Assembly (NCBI GenBank): GCA_016124905.1
Contig: WGMV01000031.1
Location: 1-63,779 of the forward strand
Reading direction: 5' to 3'
Origin: a bacterium
GTDB lineage: Bacteria > Pseudomonadota > Alphaproteobacteria > Rickettsiales > RI-342
Length of the DNA: 63,779 nt
Positions 55,579 to 63,779 of the stretch are shown piece by piece (the first letter of the stretch is position 1; each line of letters begins with the position of its first letter). The notes beneath the pieces were generated by a model, which made no database searches, was not told where the DNA came from, and was given only the letters and a program-made list of their open reading frames with translations. The translations under genes were made by a program, and so were the position numbers.

Positions 55579-56292
55579 CTAGAAATCATCCAAATTAACA
55601 TCGCCCAATGCATTGCCCCATATATCCGCTTCATTGGCAACCAACACGTCCGCTGCCTGATGCTGCGAATATTTGCCCAGCTCGTTTTCCACATCCACGG
55701 CCTTCAATACCAGTTCATCCATATTATTTAAATGATAATGGGGAAATTCAACGGCAGAAAAATGCATGGGTGGCAGTCCATAATCATCAAATAACTCACC
55801 CTGGATGGAAGTATCGATCAGCCTGGGCAACTGGTCGAATGCATTCACGATTCCATCATTCAGAAAGCGGGTGTTAATGAAAAGCGTTATGCCGCATTGA
55901 CGCATTCCCTCATCCGCAAAAGAAGGCATAACGGCTACATGCACGGCTTGGCCATCGCCATTCCCTTTGAAAAGGGGCAGCAATGCATTCTCCAGGTTGG
56001 CGCGCATCGCCTGCAATTGTAAGGGGCTGAAGCTATTGATACCGGGGAAATTTTCATTATTCACGCAAACGATAATTTCGCCAAAAGCCTTGGCGTCTTC
56101 TGGTGTTGCGCCGAAATTACGGAACCCCACGCCTCCACGTCTACTATCCCCGTCGGGCTCAATATTTGCCTGAAACATCAATTGATCGGGCGAATTGGTA
56201 GGAAAATGCCCGTGCAATATCTCAAGCAATTCATTGACGCGCTCGGCATAACGGACCGCTGCGGTGAACTCTTCTTTATTATCAAAACCCAT
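55579..56292 (-). CDS. Hypothetical protein, 237 residues
   Basis: Not recognised. A soluble acidic protein with an Asp/Asn-rich C-terminus (NEADIWGNALGDVNLDDF) and several Phe/His-rich segments, without export signal. GGGGAG precedes the ATG. It pairs with the 113-residue gene five bases downstream and is divergent from valS. The base composition is more AT-rich than that of housekeeping genes in the window, which suggests recent acquisition, though this was judged by eye. Confidence 0.62.
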   Translation of the reverse strand: MGFDNKEEFTAAVRYAERVNELLEILHGHFPTNSPDQLMFQANIEPDGDSRRGGVGFRNFGATPEDAKAFGEIIVCVNNENFPGINSFSPLQLQAMRANLENALLPLFKGNGDGQAVHVAVMPSFADEGMRQCGITLFINTRFLNDGIVNAFDQLPRLIDTSIQGELFDDYGLPPMHFSAVEFPHYHLNNMDELVLKAVDVENELGKYSQHQAADVLVANEADIWGNALGDVNLDDF

Positions 56293-56378
56293 TTAAAACT
56301 CCCCGAATCCTTGCTTTTCCCATTACTTTGCGTAATGAATCGTTTTTTGAAAACCTAATTTACCCATGTGACGGAATT

Positions 56379-58988
56379 ATGAAACTCCCCGCCTACGACG
56401 CCAAACACATCGAAGCCTCCCAGGCGCAAAACTGGAACAAGGCCAACACCTACGCGTGGGATGAAAACACAACCCGGGACGAGAGCTACGTCATCGACAC
56501 CCCCCCGCCCACCGTCTCCGGCGTGCTGCACATGGGCCATATCTTCAGCTACACCCAGGCGGATTTCGTGGCGCGCTACCAGCGCATGAAAGGCAAGAAC
56601 GTCTTTTACCCCATGGGTTTCGACGATAATGGCCTCCCCACTGAGCGACTGGTGGAAAAAACCAAAAAGGTCAAAGCCCACCAGGTCATCAAGGAACAGG
56701 GCAGGGAAGCCTTCATCGCCCTGTGCCAAAGCGTGGTGGATGATTCCCTCAAGCAGTTTCGCAGCCTGTTTGAGGCCGTCGGCCTGAGCGTGGACTGGAA
56801 CCAGCAATACGACACCATCAACCCCGAGGTGGTAAAGCTCAGCCAGATGTCCTTCCTTGATCTCGTCGGCAAAGGCCATGTCGAGCGCCGCATGCAGCCC
56901 ATGCTGTGGGACCCGGTGGACCAGACCGCCATCGCCCAGGCCGAAGTGGAGGACAAGGAAGAAGCCTCCCACATGAATCACGTCACCTTCTTCATCGACG
57001 AGATCCGCAAGCCCAACAATATGCGCGAGGAAGTCACCATTGCCACCACGCGCCCGGAATTGCTGGCCGCCTGCGTCGCCGTCTTCTACCATCCGGAGGA
57101 CGAGCGCTACAAACACCTCGAAGGCAAAACCGCCGTCACCCCGCTTTTTGGCGTGAAGGTTCCCTTCCTGGCGGATGAAATGGTCCAGCCCGACAAAGGC
57201 ACCGGCCTGGTAATGTGCTGCACCTTCGGCGACGAGACCGACATCCACTGGTGGAAAACCCACAACCTGCCGATGCGTCTCGTCCTCAACAAATACGGCA
57301 AGCTCTGCAACCTGGAACATGTCGGCAAAACCCACCCTGACACCGGCGAGGCCTGGAAATCCATCACGCACGAAGTGCGCCTCAAAGGTTTTGCCGACAT
57401 GCTGAACGGCAAAAAAACCACCGATGCCCGCATGCTGATGATCGCCCAGCTGCAGGAATACGGCCTGCTGATTAAGCAGGATCCCATCACCCATTCCGTG
57501 AAAATCGCCGAGCGCAGCGGCGCCACGCTGGAACTCCTGCCCACGCCGCAATGGTTCGTAAAACTGTTGGACAAAAAAGAAGCCCTCAAGCAGCGCAACC
57601 GCGAATGCGGCTGGCATCCCACCTTCATGAGCGTCCGCATGGAGCAATGGATCGACGGCCTGAAATGGGACTGGTGCATCAGCCGCCAGCGCTTCTTCGG
57701 CGTGCCTTTCCCCGTCTGGTATTCCAAACGTCCCGGCGAGGAAGGCAAACCCATCTACGCCCACCCGGACGACCTTCCGGTCAACCCGCTCATCACGCTT
57801 CCGCGCGGTTACAAGGCCGACGAGGTGGAAGCCGACCCCGACGTGATGGACACCTGGGCCACCAGCTCCATCTCCCCGCAAATCAGCAGCAAAGGCATCA
57901 CCGATAAGCTCTGCGTCGATGCCAAGCGCCATAAAAAACTCTTCCCGGCCGATCTTCGCCCCCAGGCGCACGAGATCATCCGCACCTGGGCCTTCTACAC
58001 GCTGGTGAAAGCCCACCTGCATGAGGAGACCACCCCCTGGAAGAACCTCATGATCTCCGGCTGGTGCCTCGCCAGCGACAAAAGCAAAATGTCCAAATCA
58101 AAGGGCAACATCGTCGACCCAACCGACCTGCTGAAACAGCACGGGGCCGATGCCGTCCGCTATTGGGCCTCCACCAGCCGCCTCGGCGCGGATACGGCCT
58201 ACACCGAAGACACGGTCAAAACCGGCCGCCGCCTAGTCACCAAACTCTGGAACGCCGCGCAATTCGCCGCCATGCATTTTGAAAAAGCCGAGGATCACGC
58301 AACCCTGGCCGAGGACATCTCCCGCATCACCCACGCCACCGACCGCTGGATGCTCGGCAAGCTCTCCGAGACCATCAAGGCCGCCACCAATGCCTTTGAT
58401 GAATACGAATATGCCGATGCCCGCCAGAAGGTGGAAGATTGCTTCTGGAAGGACTGGTGCGACAATTACCTGGAACTCTGCAAGGCCCGCATCTATGCCG
58501 AGGAAGACAGCGACAACCGCAAAAGCGCGGCCCTTACGCTGCGCCACGGCACACGCCTGTTCCTGCTGCTGTTCTCGCCCTTCATCCCCTTCGTGACGGA
58601 CGAGCTTTTCAGTCATCTTTATGCGGCGGATTACCTGAAACACGGCTCCATCCACCATCGCGGCAGCTGGCCGGAGGCCTTCAACCTGGCCAGTCCCGAG
58701 CTGATCGCCGCCGGCGATGACGTGGTTGCCATGCTGGCCACCATCCGCAAGCTGAAGGCGGAAAAGAACCTCTCCGTCAAATACCCGCTCACCGCCGTTC
58801 AGGTGGAAAACCTGCCGCCGGGTATCCCGCCGCAGGCGCTGGAAGAGCTGATGGCCGACATGCTGAGCGCCGCCAACGCGCCCGGCTACACCAAAGGCAA
58901 ACCATCCGCCCAGGCATCCAGCATGCCGCTGGAGGGCAATAAGGGAACCATCGGGGTGGAGTTCGCCGCGTCAAGCGAAGCAGCGTAA
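56379..58988 (+). CDS. valS: Valyl-tRNA synthetase, archaeal-like type
   Basis: Charges tRNA-Val. The class I motifs are HMGH (51-54) and KMSKS (near residue 569). After the HIGH motif the sequence reads PMGFDDNGLPTERLVEK, where common bacterial ValRS have PGTDHAGIATQ; together with DPDVMDTWATSSISPQI and the short length (869 residues), this marks the archaeal-like ValRS known from Rickettsiales and some other alphaproteobacteria. The start MKLPAYDAKHIE at 56379 is family-like; the frame open from 56328 adds 17 unrelated residues. It is divergent from an unknown gene. The C-terminal tail after residue 800 is short. Confidence 0.94.
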   Translation: MKLPAYDAKHIEASQAQNWNKANTYAWDENTTRDESYVIDTPPPTVSGVLHMGHIFSYTQADFVARYQRMKGKNVFYPMGFDDNGLPTERLVEKTKKVKAHQVIKEQGREAFIALCQSVVDDSLKQFRSLFEAVGLSVDWNQQYDTINPEVVKLSQMSFLDLVGKGHVERRMQPMLWDPVDQTAIAQAEVEDKEEASHMNHVTFFIDEIRKPNNMREEVTIATTRPELLAACVAVFYHPEDERYKHLEGKTAVTPLFGVKVPFLADEMVQPDKGTGLVMCCTFGDETDIHWWKTHNLPMRLVLNKYGKLCNLEHVGKTHPDTGEAWKSITHEVRLKGFADMLNGKKTTDARMLMIAQLQEYGLLIKQDPITHSVKIAERSGATLELLPTPQWFVKLLDKKEALKQRNRECGWHPTFMSVRMEQWIDGLKWDWCISRQRFFGVPFPVWYSKRPGEEGKPIYAHPDDLPVNPLITLPRGYKADEVEADPDVMDTWATSSISPQISSKGITDKLCVDAKRHKKLFPADLRPQAHEIIRTWAFYTLVKAHLHEETTPWKNLMISGWCLASDKSKMSKSKGNIVDPTDLLKQHGADAVRYWASTSRLGADTAYTEDTVKTGRRLVTKLWNAAQFAAMHFEKAEDHATLAEDISRITHATDRWMLGKLSETIKAATNAFDEYEYADARQKVEDCFWKDWCDNYLELCKARIYAEEDSDNRKSAALTLRHGTRLFLLLFSPFIPFVTDELFSHLYAADYLKHGSIHHRGSWPEAFNLASPELIAAGDDVVAMLATIRKLKAEKNLSVKYPLTAVQVENLPPGIPPQALEELMADMLSAANAPGYTKGKPSAQASSMPLEGNKGTIGVEFAASSEAA

Positions 58989-59001
58989 GATAAGGGCGTT
59001 A

Positions 59002-60237
59002 TTAATTGGTTGTGCTGCCGGTAAACACCGGCACGCTCGGCGCGCCGTAAATTGTCTGGTTTGCCGTTTCATCCTGCGGGTACACATTCCCCACGCCGGA
59101 TGTCACCTCTTCTGGCAGATAGGCATTCGGGTTTTCCAGAATATTCCCATCCCTGTCGCGCAGGCGAGGGGCCTTGCGCACCGGGATCACCTGCAAACGG
59201 TCTACCTGGTCGAGCTTCTTCACACCCACATTGGGCGACACCACCGGCGTATAGGTTTCCGGATCAAGAATCTCATACCGCTCAAGCTTCTTGTCATTGT
59301 CCTTATCGCGATATTGGTAGCTGGTCACGTTGCCCAGCATGGCGCGCGGCGTGCGGTCCCGCGTGATTTGCGGGCGGAATGCGTCAATCTCGCGTTCACC
59401 GCTGAAGGCCTTGTCGCCATAGCGCACATCCGCGCTGGTGATGGGCACATCAAAGGCCTTGGTGCTTACGCGCTTTTTGGCGGCCACACCTTGCCGGATA
59501 TAGCCCAGCTTATTGACTGTGTTCGGGTCCTTATATTGATCGACAGCCTGATACTGCACCTGGCTTTTGTCAATCCGCACATTCGGCACTTCCACCAGGT
59601 CGCTGAATTCATTCTGGCGGCCTGCATTCACCTTCACCCGGCTATAGCGGGAAATGGCGCTGCGGCGGTTATTGTCGCTGAAGGGGCGGATCGTGCTGTC
59701 CACCTGCTTGTTATCCATGCGCTCATACACATTGCCCTGAAGCGCGCGGTCAAATGCATTCAGGCGCACATACTGGTCCGGGTTCTGCACTTCCAGCAGC
59801 TTGCGGTTTACACGCGTGGCGTCAAATGCGCTGACACTTGCAACCCCGCGCGGATAATCCGCCAGCCGTGGCCGGTCGGTCGCCTGTGGGCCTTTGGGTT
59901 TGATGGGCTCAACCCGGTAAGGCTTGGCTTCCACCGGCTTGGGGCCGGTATCGTGATAAGGAGAGGAAACGGCAGGGGCGGAGCCCTGCGTGTTCTCGCG
60001 GGCCTGCTGAGGCATCACCGTGCGCCCGGCCGCCCAGCGGTCAATGGTCTTTTTCCGCTGCTTGGGAGACATGTCATGCAACGCCTCCAGCGAGCCACGG
60101 TCGATATAGATACGATTGCCATATTCCTTGTAGCCGCCCTTGGGCGCATCGGGCACATCCACCATGCGGTAGGGCTCCGCCGCCAGGCAGGGGGTGGAAA
60201 TAAAAAGGGCAAGCAATAGGGCTGATACATGTTTCAT
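59002..60237 (-). CDS. Hypothetical secreted protein, 411 residues
   Basis: Not recognised. A clear signal peptide (MKHVSALLLALFISTPCLAA, cut before EPYR) sends it to the periplasm or beyond. The mature part is rich in Arg, Asp, Asn, Pro and Tyr with few hydrophobic stretches, so it may be extended or low in secondary structure; short repeated patterns such as RDRDGN, RYGDKAF and DKDNDKK occur but no true repeat. No enzyme motif. It is convergent with valS (13-base gap), and apt lies upstream on the same strand. Confidence 0.7.
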   Translation of the reverse strand: MKHVSALLLALFISTPCLAAEPYRMVDVPDAPKGGYKEYGNRIYIDRGSLEALHDMSPKQRKKTIDRWAAGRTVMPQQARENTQGSAPAVSSPYHDTGPKPVEAKPYRVEPIKPKGPQATDRPRLADYPRGVASVSAFDATRVNRKLLEVQNPDQYVRLNAFDRALQGNVYERMDNKQVDSTIRPFSDNNRRSAISRYSRVKVNAGRQNEFSDLVEVPNVRIDKSQVQYQAVDQYKDPNTVNKLGYIRQGVAAKKRVSTKAFDVPITSADVRYGDKAFSGEREIDAFRPQITRDRTPRAMLGNVTSYQYRDKDNDKKLERYEILDPETYTPVVSPNVGVKKLDQVDRLQVIPVRKAPRLRDRDGNILENPNAYLPEEVTSGVGNVYPQDETANQTIYGAPSVPVFTGSTTN

Positions 60238-60279
60238 GCCCCCATCATGCCAGAAAAAAGCTGAATAAACGTTAATGCG

Positions 60280-60801
60280 TTAAGCGTATTCCACCAGCGT
60301 ACGCGGAGTAATCCGGTTCCAGCTCACCTCGTTCAAAGAGGCCAGATTGATAAGAATGGCCATGCCCATCACCTGATATCCCGCCCGCACGGCGATATCC
60401 GCCGCCGCATAGAGTGTATTTCCCGTGGCCAGCACATCATCGACAATCAGCATACGCCCGCTGCCTTCCTGCATCTCCAGGGCCGCCTCGCCATATTCCA
60501 GCTTATATTCCCGCGCCACAATGGCTCCCGGCAGCTTGCCTTTCTTGCGGATTTTCACAAACCCTTTGCCATGTTGATAGGCCATCGCCGCGCCCAGAAT
60601 AAACCCGCGGGATTCCACGCCGCCCACTACATCAATTGAACGCCATTCATCCTCGCTGAAGAGATTCGACAGCCCCTTGATCGTATCCACAAAATGTAGT
60701 TTCAACAGGGGAGAGATGTCCCGAAAGATAATCCCAGGCTTTGGGAAGTCAGGAACATCATAAATAAATTTTTTATAATCAATCGATTGTTCTTGATTCA
60801 T
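60280..60801 (-). CDS. apt: Adenine phosphoribosyltransferase
   Basis: Purine salvage: adenine plus PRPP to AMP. The 173-residue protein has the PRPP-binding motif MLIVDDVLATGNTL (about 117-130), the GGVESRGFILGAA block and the KIRKKGKLPG flexible loop, as expected. AAGG lies a few bases before the ATG. It is followed on the same strand by the unknown secreted gene after a 42-base gap. Upstream is a 213-base region shared with the diguanylate cyclase gene. Confidence 0.95.
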   Translation of the reverse strand: MNQEQSIDYKKFIYDVPDFPKPGIIFRDISPLLKLHFVDTIKGLSNLFSEDEWRSIDVVGGVESRGFILGAAMAYQHGKGFVKIRKKGKLPGAIVAREYKLEYGEAALEMQEGSGRMLIVDDVLATGNTLYAAADIAVRAGYQVMGMAILINLASLNEVSWNRITPRTLVEYA

Positions 60802-60846
60802 AAGGTAAAACCTTCAATCGCTCAGTTCCTGTAATCCCAAGGGCAG

Positions 60847-60861
60847 GGGAACTTATCCCCA
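60847..60861. other. Hairpin upstream of apt
   Basis: GGGGA-ACTTA-TCCCC, a 5-bp stem about 45 bases before the apt start within the shared apt/cyclase region. It is followed by an inverted pair AGCACGG (60887-60893) and CCGTGCT (60947-60953), 53 bases apart. Either could be a regulatory site; no known operator is matched. Confidence 0.35.
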
Positions 60862-61014
60862 GTTTTCACATCTAGGAATGGTATATAGCACGGTTGCATG
60901 AAAAACAAAATCATGTTATCAACCAAATCGTGAATACTACATATAGCCGTGCTTTTGTAGGGAATGCCTCGAATAAAACAGCGTTAAAAACATTGCCAAA
61001 AGGAGAGTAGGCGC

Positions 61015-62079
61015 ATGAGCCTGTTCACGAACCAGCAAGGAAAATCACGCGAAATGCGTGTCTTGAGCCGGTTTTTTGGCATGAAGGCGAAAAACAAGCT
61101 CGCAAGCGGCAAACAACTCATTGGATATGTTTCCCGCATCAATGAACTAAAATCTGAAATCGAGCTTCTAACTTCCTATTCCACCGATGTGATTTACCGC
61201 CTCCGTTACGACGGCATGCGCTACGATTACATTAGCCCCTCCGTCTTGCGCCTGCTGGGCTACACGACCGAGGAGATGAAGCAGCTGAATTTCCGTTCCC
61301 TTATCCGTGAAACCCGCATCGTGTCCGAGGGCATGCGCAAGGTTCAGTCCTTCAACCAGCTGGAAGAAAGCCGCCAGCGTGGCGATGTCAATAAATGGCA
61401 GGCCGATTACCTGATGAAAACCAAGGATGGCCGCCTCATCTGGGTATCCGATATTTCCTACCCCTGGTTCGACCAGAACGGCAACATCATCGGCTCCGTC
61501 GGTTCACTCCGCGACATTTCCGACCGCATCACGGCGGAGGAAAAGGCCAAGGAAGAACTCACCCGCATGGCCAATACGGATTCCCTGACCGGTCTCAGCA
61601 ATCGCCGCGCCTTCTTCGAGCGGCTGGATAACGAGCTGAAGCGCATCAAGCGCAACGGCAGCACGCTCTCCATCCTCATCATCGACATCGATCACTTCAA
61701 GAAAGTGAACGACAAGTTCGGCCACGATGTGGGCGATCATGTCATCCGTCAGGTATCCCGCATCATTCGCGAATGCCTGCGCGAAACCGACCTGGCCGCC
61801 CGCCTTGGCGGCGAGGAGTTTGGCGTCTTCCTGCCCGACACCCCTACCGAAGGCGCCTTCTGGGTAGCCGAGCGCATACGCTCCACCATCGCCAAGGAGG
61901 ATTTCGGCAGCGCCAATTCCCCCATCGGCGTCACGGTGTCCATCGGCGTAGGCGATACGGCCCATGTGAGCGATGTGGATTCCACCCATCTCTACAAACT
62001 GGCCGACACGCGCCTCTACATTGCCAAAAACACGGGGCGCAACCAGGTGTCCATGGACGAAATCATCGCCATGCACTAA
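61015..62079 (+). CDS. Diguanylate cyclase with PAS domain
   Basis: Makes cyclic di-GMP. Domains: a short N-terminal region; a PAS/PAC sensor (about 50-172, with the PAC-like segment LIWVSDISYPWFDQNGNIIGSV); a linker helix; and GGDEF (about 183-350). The active site reads GGEEF (265-269) with DIDHFKKVND before it, and the inhibitory I-site RETD (256-259) lies five residues upstream of it, so product inhibition is likely. No membrane segments, so the protein is cytoplasmic. AAAGGAG precedes the start. The input ligand of PAS is unknown. No EAL domain or partner in the window. Confidence 0.93.
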   Translation: MSLFTNQQGKSREMRVLSRFFGMKAKNKLASGKQLIGYVSRINELKSEIELLTSYSTDVIYRLRYDGMRYDYISPSVLRLLGYTTEEMKQLNFRSLIRETRIVSEGMRKVQSFNQLEESRQRGDVNKWQADYLMKTKDGRLIWVSDISYPWFDQNGNIIGSVGSLRDISDRITAEEKAKEELTRMANTDSLTGLSNRRAFFERLDNELKRIKRNGSTLSILIIDIDHFKKVNDKFGHDVGDHVIRQVSRIIRECLRETDLAARLGGEEFGVFLPDTPTEGAFWVAERIRSTIAKEDFGSANSPIGVTVSIGVGDTAHVSDVDSTHLYKLADTRLYIAKNTGRNQVSMDEIIAMH

Positions 62080-62149
62080 GGGGCACGGCCCTTGAAAACC
62101 ACGCAACCCCGCCTATCTGCCTGCTCAATGAAGCAAAGGGGGATGTGCC

Positions 62150-62758
62150 ATGAACCTGCATGATTTCGTCGGTGTCGTTACCTATATTTTCGCAATCGCC
62201 GATCCTATTGGCGTGGTGCCGGTATTCCTCGGTTACACCCAGAAACTCAGCAGTGCCGAATCCCGCCGCATGGCCTTTATTGCCAGTGTAGCCGTTGCGG
62301 GAGTATTGACCCTTTCCATCCTGGGCGGGGAGGCCGCCTTACGTTTCTTCGGCCTCAGCCTGGACGATTTTCGCATCGCAGGCGGCCTGCTGGTGCTGTT
62401 GATGGCCCTTCAGATGTTTCAGGGCGGCCATACGGACGTAGTAGAAACCGGTAAAACAACGGAGCTCGCCGTCACCCCGCTTGCCCTGCCGATGCTGGCC
62501 GGGCCGGGCCTTTTTTCCATTCTCATCACCTATAGCAGCGAAGCCCCCGGGCTGCCGGGCAAATTGTGGCTGATTGCGGCCTCCATTGTGGCGAGCATCG
62601 CCATCTGCGCGGTGTTGCTGGCCGCCGAACCCTTGCGAAAATGGCTCGGCACCATCGGCATTGCCGTCACCACGCGCCTCATGGGCCTGATTGTGGCTGC
62701 GCTGGGGGTGAATTTCATTCTAACGGGGTTGAAAAACAGCCTGCCCGGGCTGTTATAA
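62150..62758 (+). CDS. MarC-family integral membrane protein
   Basis: Six-helix membrane protein of the MarC/UPF0056 family, function still unclear despite the early antibiotic-resistance label. The 202-residue sequence begins LHDFVGVVTYIFAIADPIGVVPVFL, the standard first helix with the conserved DPIG, and shows a second copy-like PLALPMLAGPG in the fourth helix region. GGGGG precedes the ATG. It is convergent with the last gene of the window, four bases apart. Confidence 0.9.
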   Translation: MNLHDFVGVVTYIFAIADPIGVVPVFLGYTQKLSSAESRRMAFIASVAVAGVLTLSILGGEAALRFFGLSLDDFRIAGGLLVLLMALQMFQGGHTDVVETGKTTELAVTPLALPMLAGPGLFSILITYSSEAPGLPGKLWLIAASIVASIAICAVLLAAEPLRKWLGTIGIAVTTRLMGLIVAALGVNFILTGLKNSLPGLL

Positions 62759-62762
62759 CGAT

Positions 62763-63779
62763 TTACTGGCCGTTTGGCGTCACGCCGTCCTGGCCGATTT
62801 GCTGCTGCCGGGCGGCGGCATCCAGAGTGCTCCCATCGGCGATATTCACGCCTTCTTCAATCGCGCCGGCCTTGGTTTGCGCATCGGCTGCCGCGGCCTG
62901 CTGGAGCTTGGTCTGTTCAATCGCCTGAATAATGGCGGCAACCAGGTTGGGGTCCACCACCGCCGCCTCGGAAGGCTGGGCGGCAATCGGCGGCTGGTCT
63001 TTCTTGCTGTCCATCGGAATACCGACCTGCTGAAGCACAATCCTCTGCAACAGTTCAGGGTTCAGTTCCTTATCCGCGGGCACCACCACCTCGGGCTTTT
63101 CACCTATGCCGGTGGCGAAATAAACCTCCACCTCGGCGGAATCATTATCAAACCCGAGCTTAACGCCACGGTTTTGCTGCTCCATCGCACGCAGATGCTT
63201 AATCGGCATCTTGCCGCTATCGCCCACCAGCGCACTCAGCGGCACGCCATGCTGGAATCGCTGAATCGCAGCGGCCAGCGCCTGTTGGCCAAATGCCGGG
63301 TCAAGCTGGTCGGACACGGTCTTGAGCACCGCATTCAGCTCATCCACATCGGCAGGGAAGGCACCGCCTTTAGGCTGCACCACAATATCACTCAGCATTT
63401 TGCCGACCATGGCCTGATACAGGCTGGTCAGGGATTCAAACTGCGGCGGATCATTCGCCATCTCACGGCGTTCGCTGCCACGCATGGTCAAAATCAGGCT
63501 TGCCAGCTGCCATGCATGCTTGCGCTCATTCACCAGGCCCGCATCCACGGTCCCGGCCTTTTCGTCGGCCACGCCGTTGCTTTCCAGCGGGTTGTAAAGC
63601 TGCTTGAAGCCTGGCATCCAGGATTTGATGCGGTCATTCGTCACCACATCCATAACACGTTCAACCTGACGCGGCGTCACCTTGTGGCTGCTGAGGGCTT
63701 CCATCAGATGGCCCGGGCTGCTCAGGAATTTCTGGTCATATTCACGCGCCACACCGCCGGCAATATCGTAGGTCTCAAG
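62763..63779 (-). CDS. Hypothetical protein, 5' end outside the window
   Basis: The frame stays open to the right edge of the window (upstream residues LETYDIAGG before a GTG at 63752), and no ribosome site precedes that GTG, so the true start is probably further right and this entry is partial. Visible sequence: an N-terminal region with charged helices, a middle resembling a pore- or scaffold-like helical protein, and a C-terminal tail rich in Ala, Gln, Asp (QQAAAADAQTKAGA and AARQQQIGQDG), probably disordered. No known family is recognised. Confidence 0.65.
   Translation of the reverse strand, partial: LETYDIAGGVAREYDQKFLSSPGHLMEALSSHKVTPRQVERVMDVVTNDRIKSWMPGFKQLYNPLESNGVADEKAGTVDAGLVNERKHAWQLASLILTMRGSERREMANDPPQFESLTSLYQAMVGKMLSDIVVQPKGGAFPADVDELNAVLKTVSDQLDPAFGQQALAAAIQRFQHGVPLSALVGDSGKMPIKHLRAMEQQNRGVKLGFDNDSAEVEVYFATGIGEKPEVVVPADKELNPELLQRIVLQQVGIPMDSKKDQPPIAAQPSEAAVVDPNLVAAIIQAIEQTKLQQAAAADAQTKAGAIEEGVNIADGSTLDAAARQQQIGQDGVTPNGQ

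Larger units (their letters stand above)
54244..56378. other. AT-richer patch with YiiX-type protein, tRNA-Leu and two unknown genes
   Basis: From about 54250 to 56378 the A+T content is visibly higher than in the flanking GH13 and valS genes. It contains a 173-base gap (54244-54416) in which I see no gene, the cysteine hydrolase, the tRNA and two genes without recognisable homologues. Acquired DNA next to a tRNA is a plausible reading, but no integrase or flanking direct repeat was found. Confidence 0.45.

Noticed and set aside
56355-58022. Long 555-codon frame antisense to valS
   Set aside because: It is a mirror of the GC-rich valS codons, contains no recognisable protein features and no ribosome site; valS is certain.
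60847-60870. Possible DnaA box / origin-like element (TTATCCCCAG) upstream of apt
   Set aside because: It deviates from TTATNCACA at key positions, is single, and lies in a small hairpin. No cluster of boxes or dnaA gene is near.

Overview
The window looks like a piece of the main chromosome of an alphaproteobacterium. Supporting signs are the gene pairings (yqgE next to a DsbD-like periplasmic protein; a methyltransferase divergent from gloB; coxB-coxA-ctaB-coxF-ctaG-coxC-DUF983-surf1-thrC-M16 peptidase), an aa3-type cytochrome oxidase, a Flp-type pilin and the four-gene pyruvate dehydrogenase run. Most genes are GC-rich. The valyl-tRNA synthetase is of the archaeal-like type known from Rickettsiales and some relatives, so a deep-branching lineage outside the usual Rhizobiales/Rhodobacterales is my best guess. 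This is inference; no rRNA gene is present to settle it. No prophage, insertion sequence with transposase, or CRISPR array was seen.

Layout. 0.1-4.0 kb: a tightly packed plus-strand run pheA-ppsR-aroE-coaE-dnaQ. 4.1-7.3 kb: ppa, a LOG-family gene, then rpsB-tsf, closed by a clear intrinsic terminator. 7.3-10.0 kb: two unknown genes and tldD on the minus strand. 10.1-18.9 kb: the cytochrome c oxidase operon with its assembly factors (including a 40-residue coxF-like gene), running into thrC and a mitochondrial-processing-peptidase-like protease. 18.9-24.5 kb: a pentapeptide-repeat protein of unknown role, yqgE, a DsbD-alpha-like protein, ygfZ, an orphan Flp pilin directly before gshB, and queF. 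24.7-28.6 kb: a minus-strand operon, methyltransferase-chorismate mutase-hisC-tyrA, which with pheA gives a complete chorismate-to-Phe/Tyr route. 28.7-33.4 kb: gloB, then a D-amino-acid group (class IV aminotransferase, HAD phosphatase, DadA oxidase, hydrolase) and a small lipoprotein. 33.5-40.3 kb: slt, phhB, dapA, smpB, malonyl-CoA decarboxylase, an unknown membrane-anchored protein and tsaD. 40.4-45.2 kb: pdhA-pdhB-pdhC-lpdA, with REP-like palindromes in two of the gaps. 45.2-51.4 kb: three small genes, thiC, a Y-family polymerase and a second M16 peptidase. 51.4-56.3 kb: a fused glycoside hydrolase/PfkB-like protein, then an AT-richer patch with a YiiX-type cysteine hydrolase, tRNA-Leu(UAG) and two unknown proteins. 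56.4-63.8 kb: valS, an unknown secreted protein, apt, a PAS-GGDEF diguanylate cyclase, a MarC-type membrane protein and an unknown gene running off the right edge.

Most of the window is housekeeping: respiration, translation, aromatic and aspartate-family amino acids, thiamine and glutathione. The most unusual item is the 953-residue minus-strand protein at 51382-54243. An intact GH13 alpha-glucosidase half is joined to a PfkB/adenosine-kinase-like half whose catalytic GAGD motif is degenerate, so it may be a sugar-binding pseudokinase fused to a glucosidase. Other items of interest are the archaeal-like ValRS, the pentapeptide-repeat protein, the AT-rich patch at 54.2-56.4 kb, and dispersed palindromic repeats between housekeeping genes.
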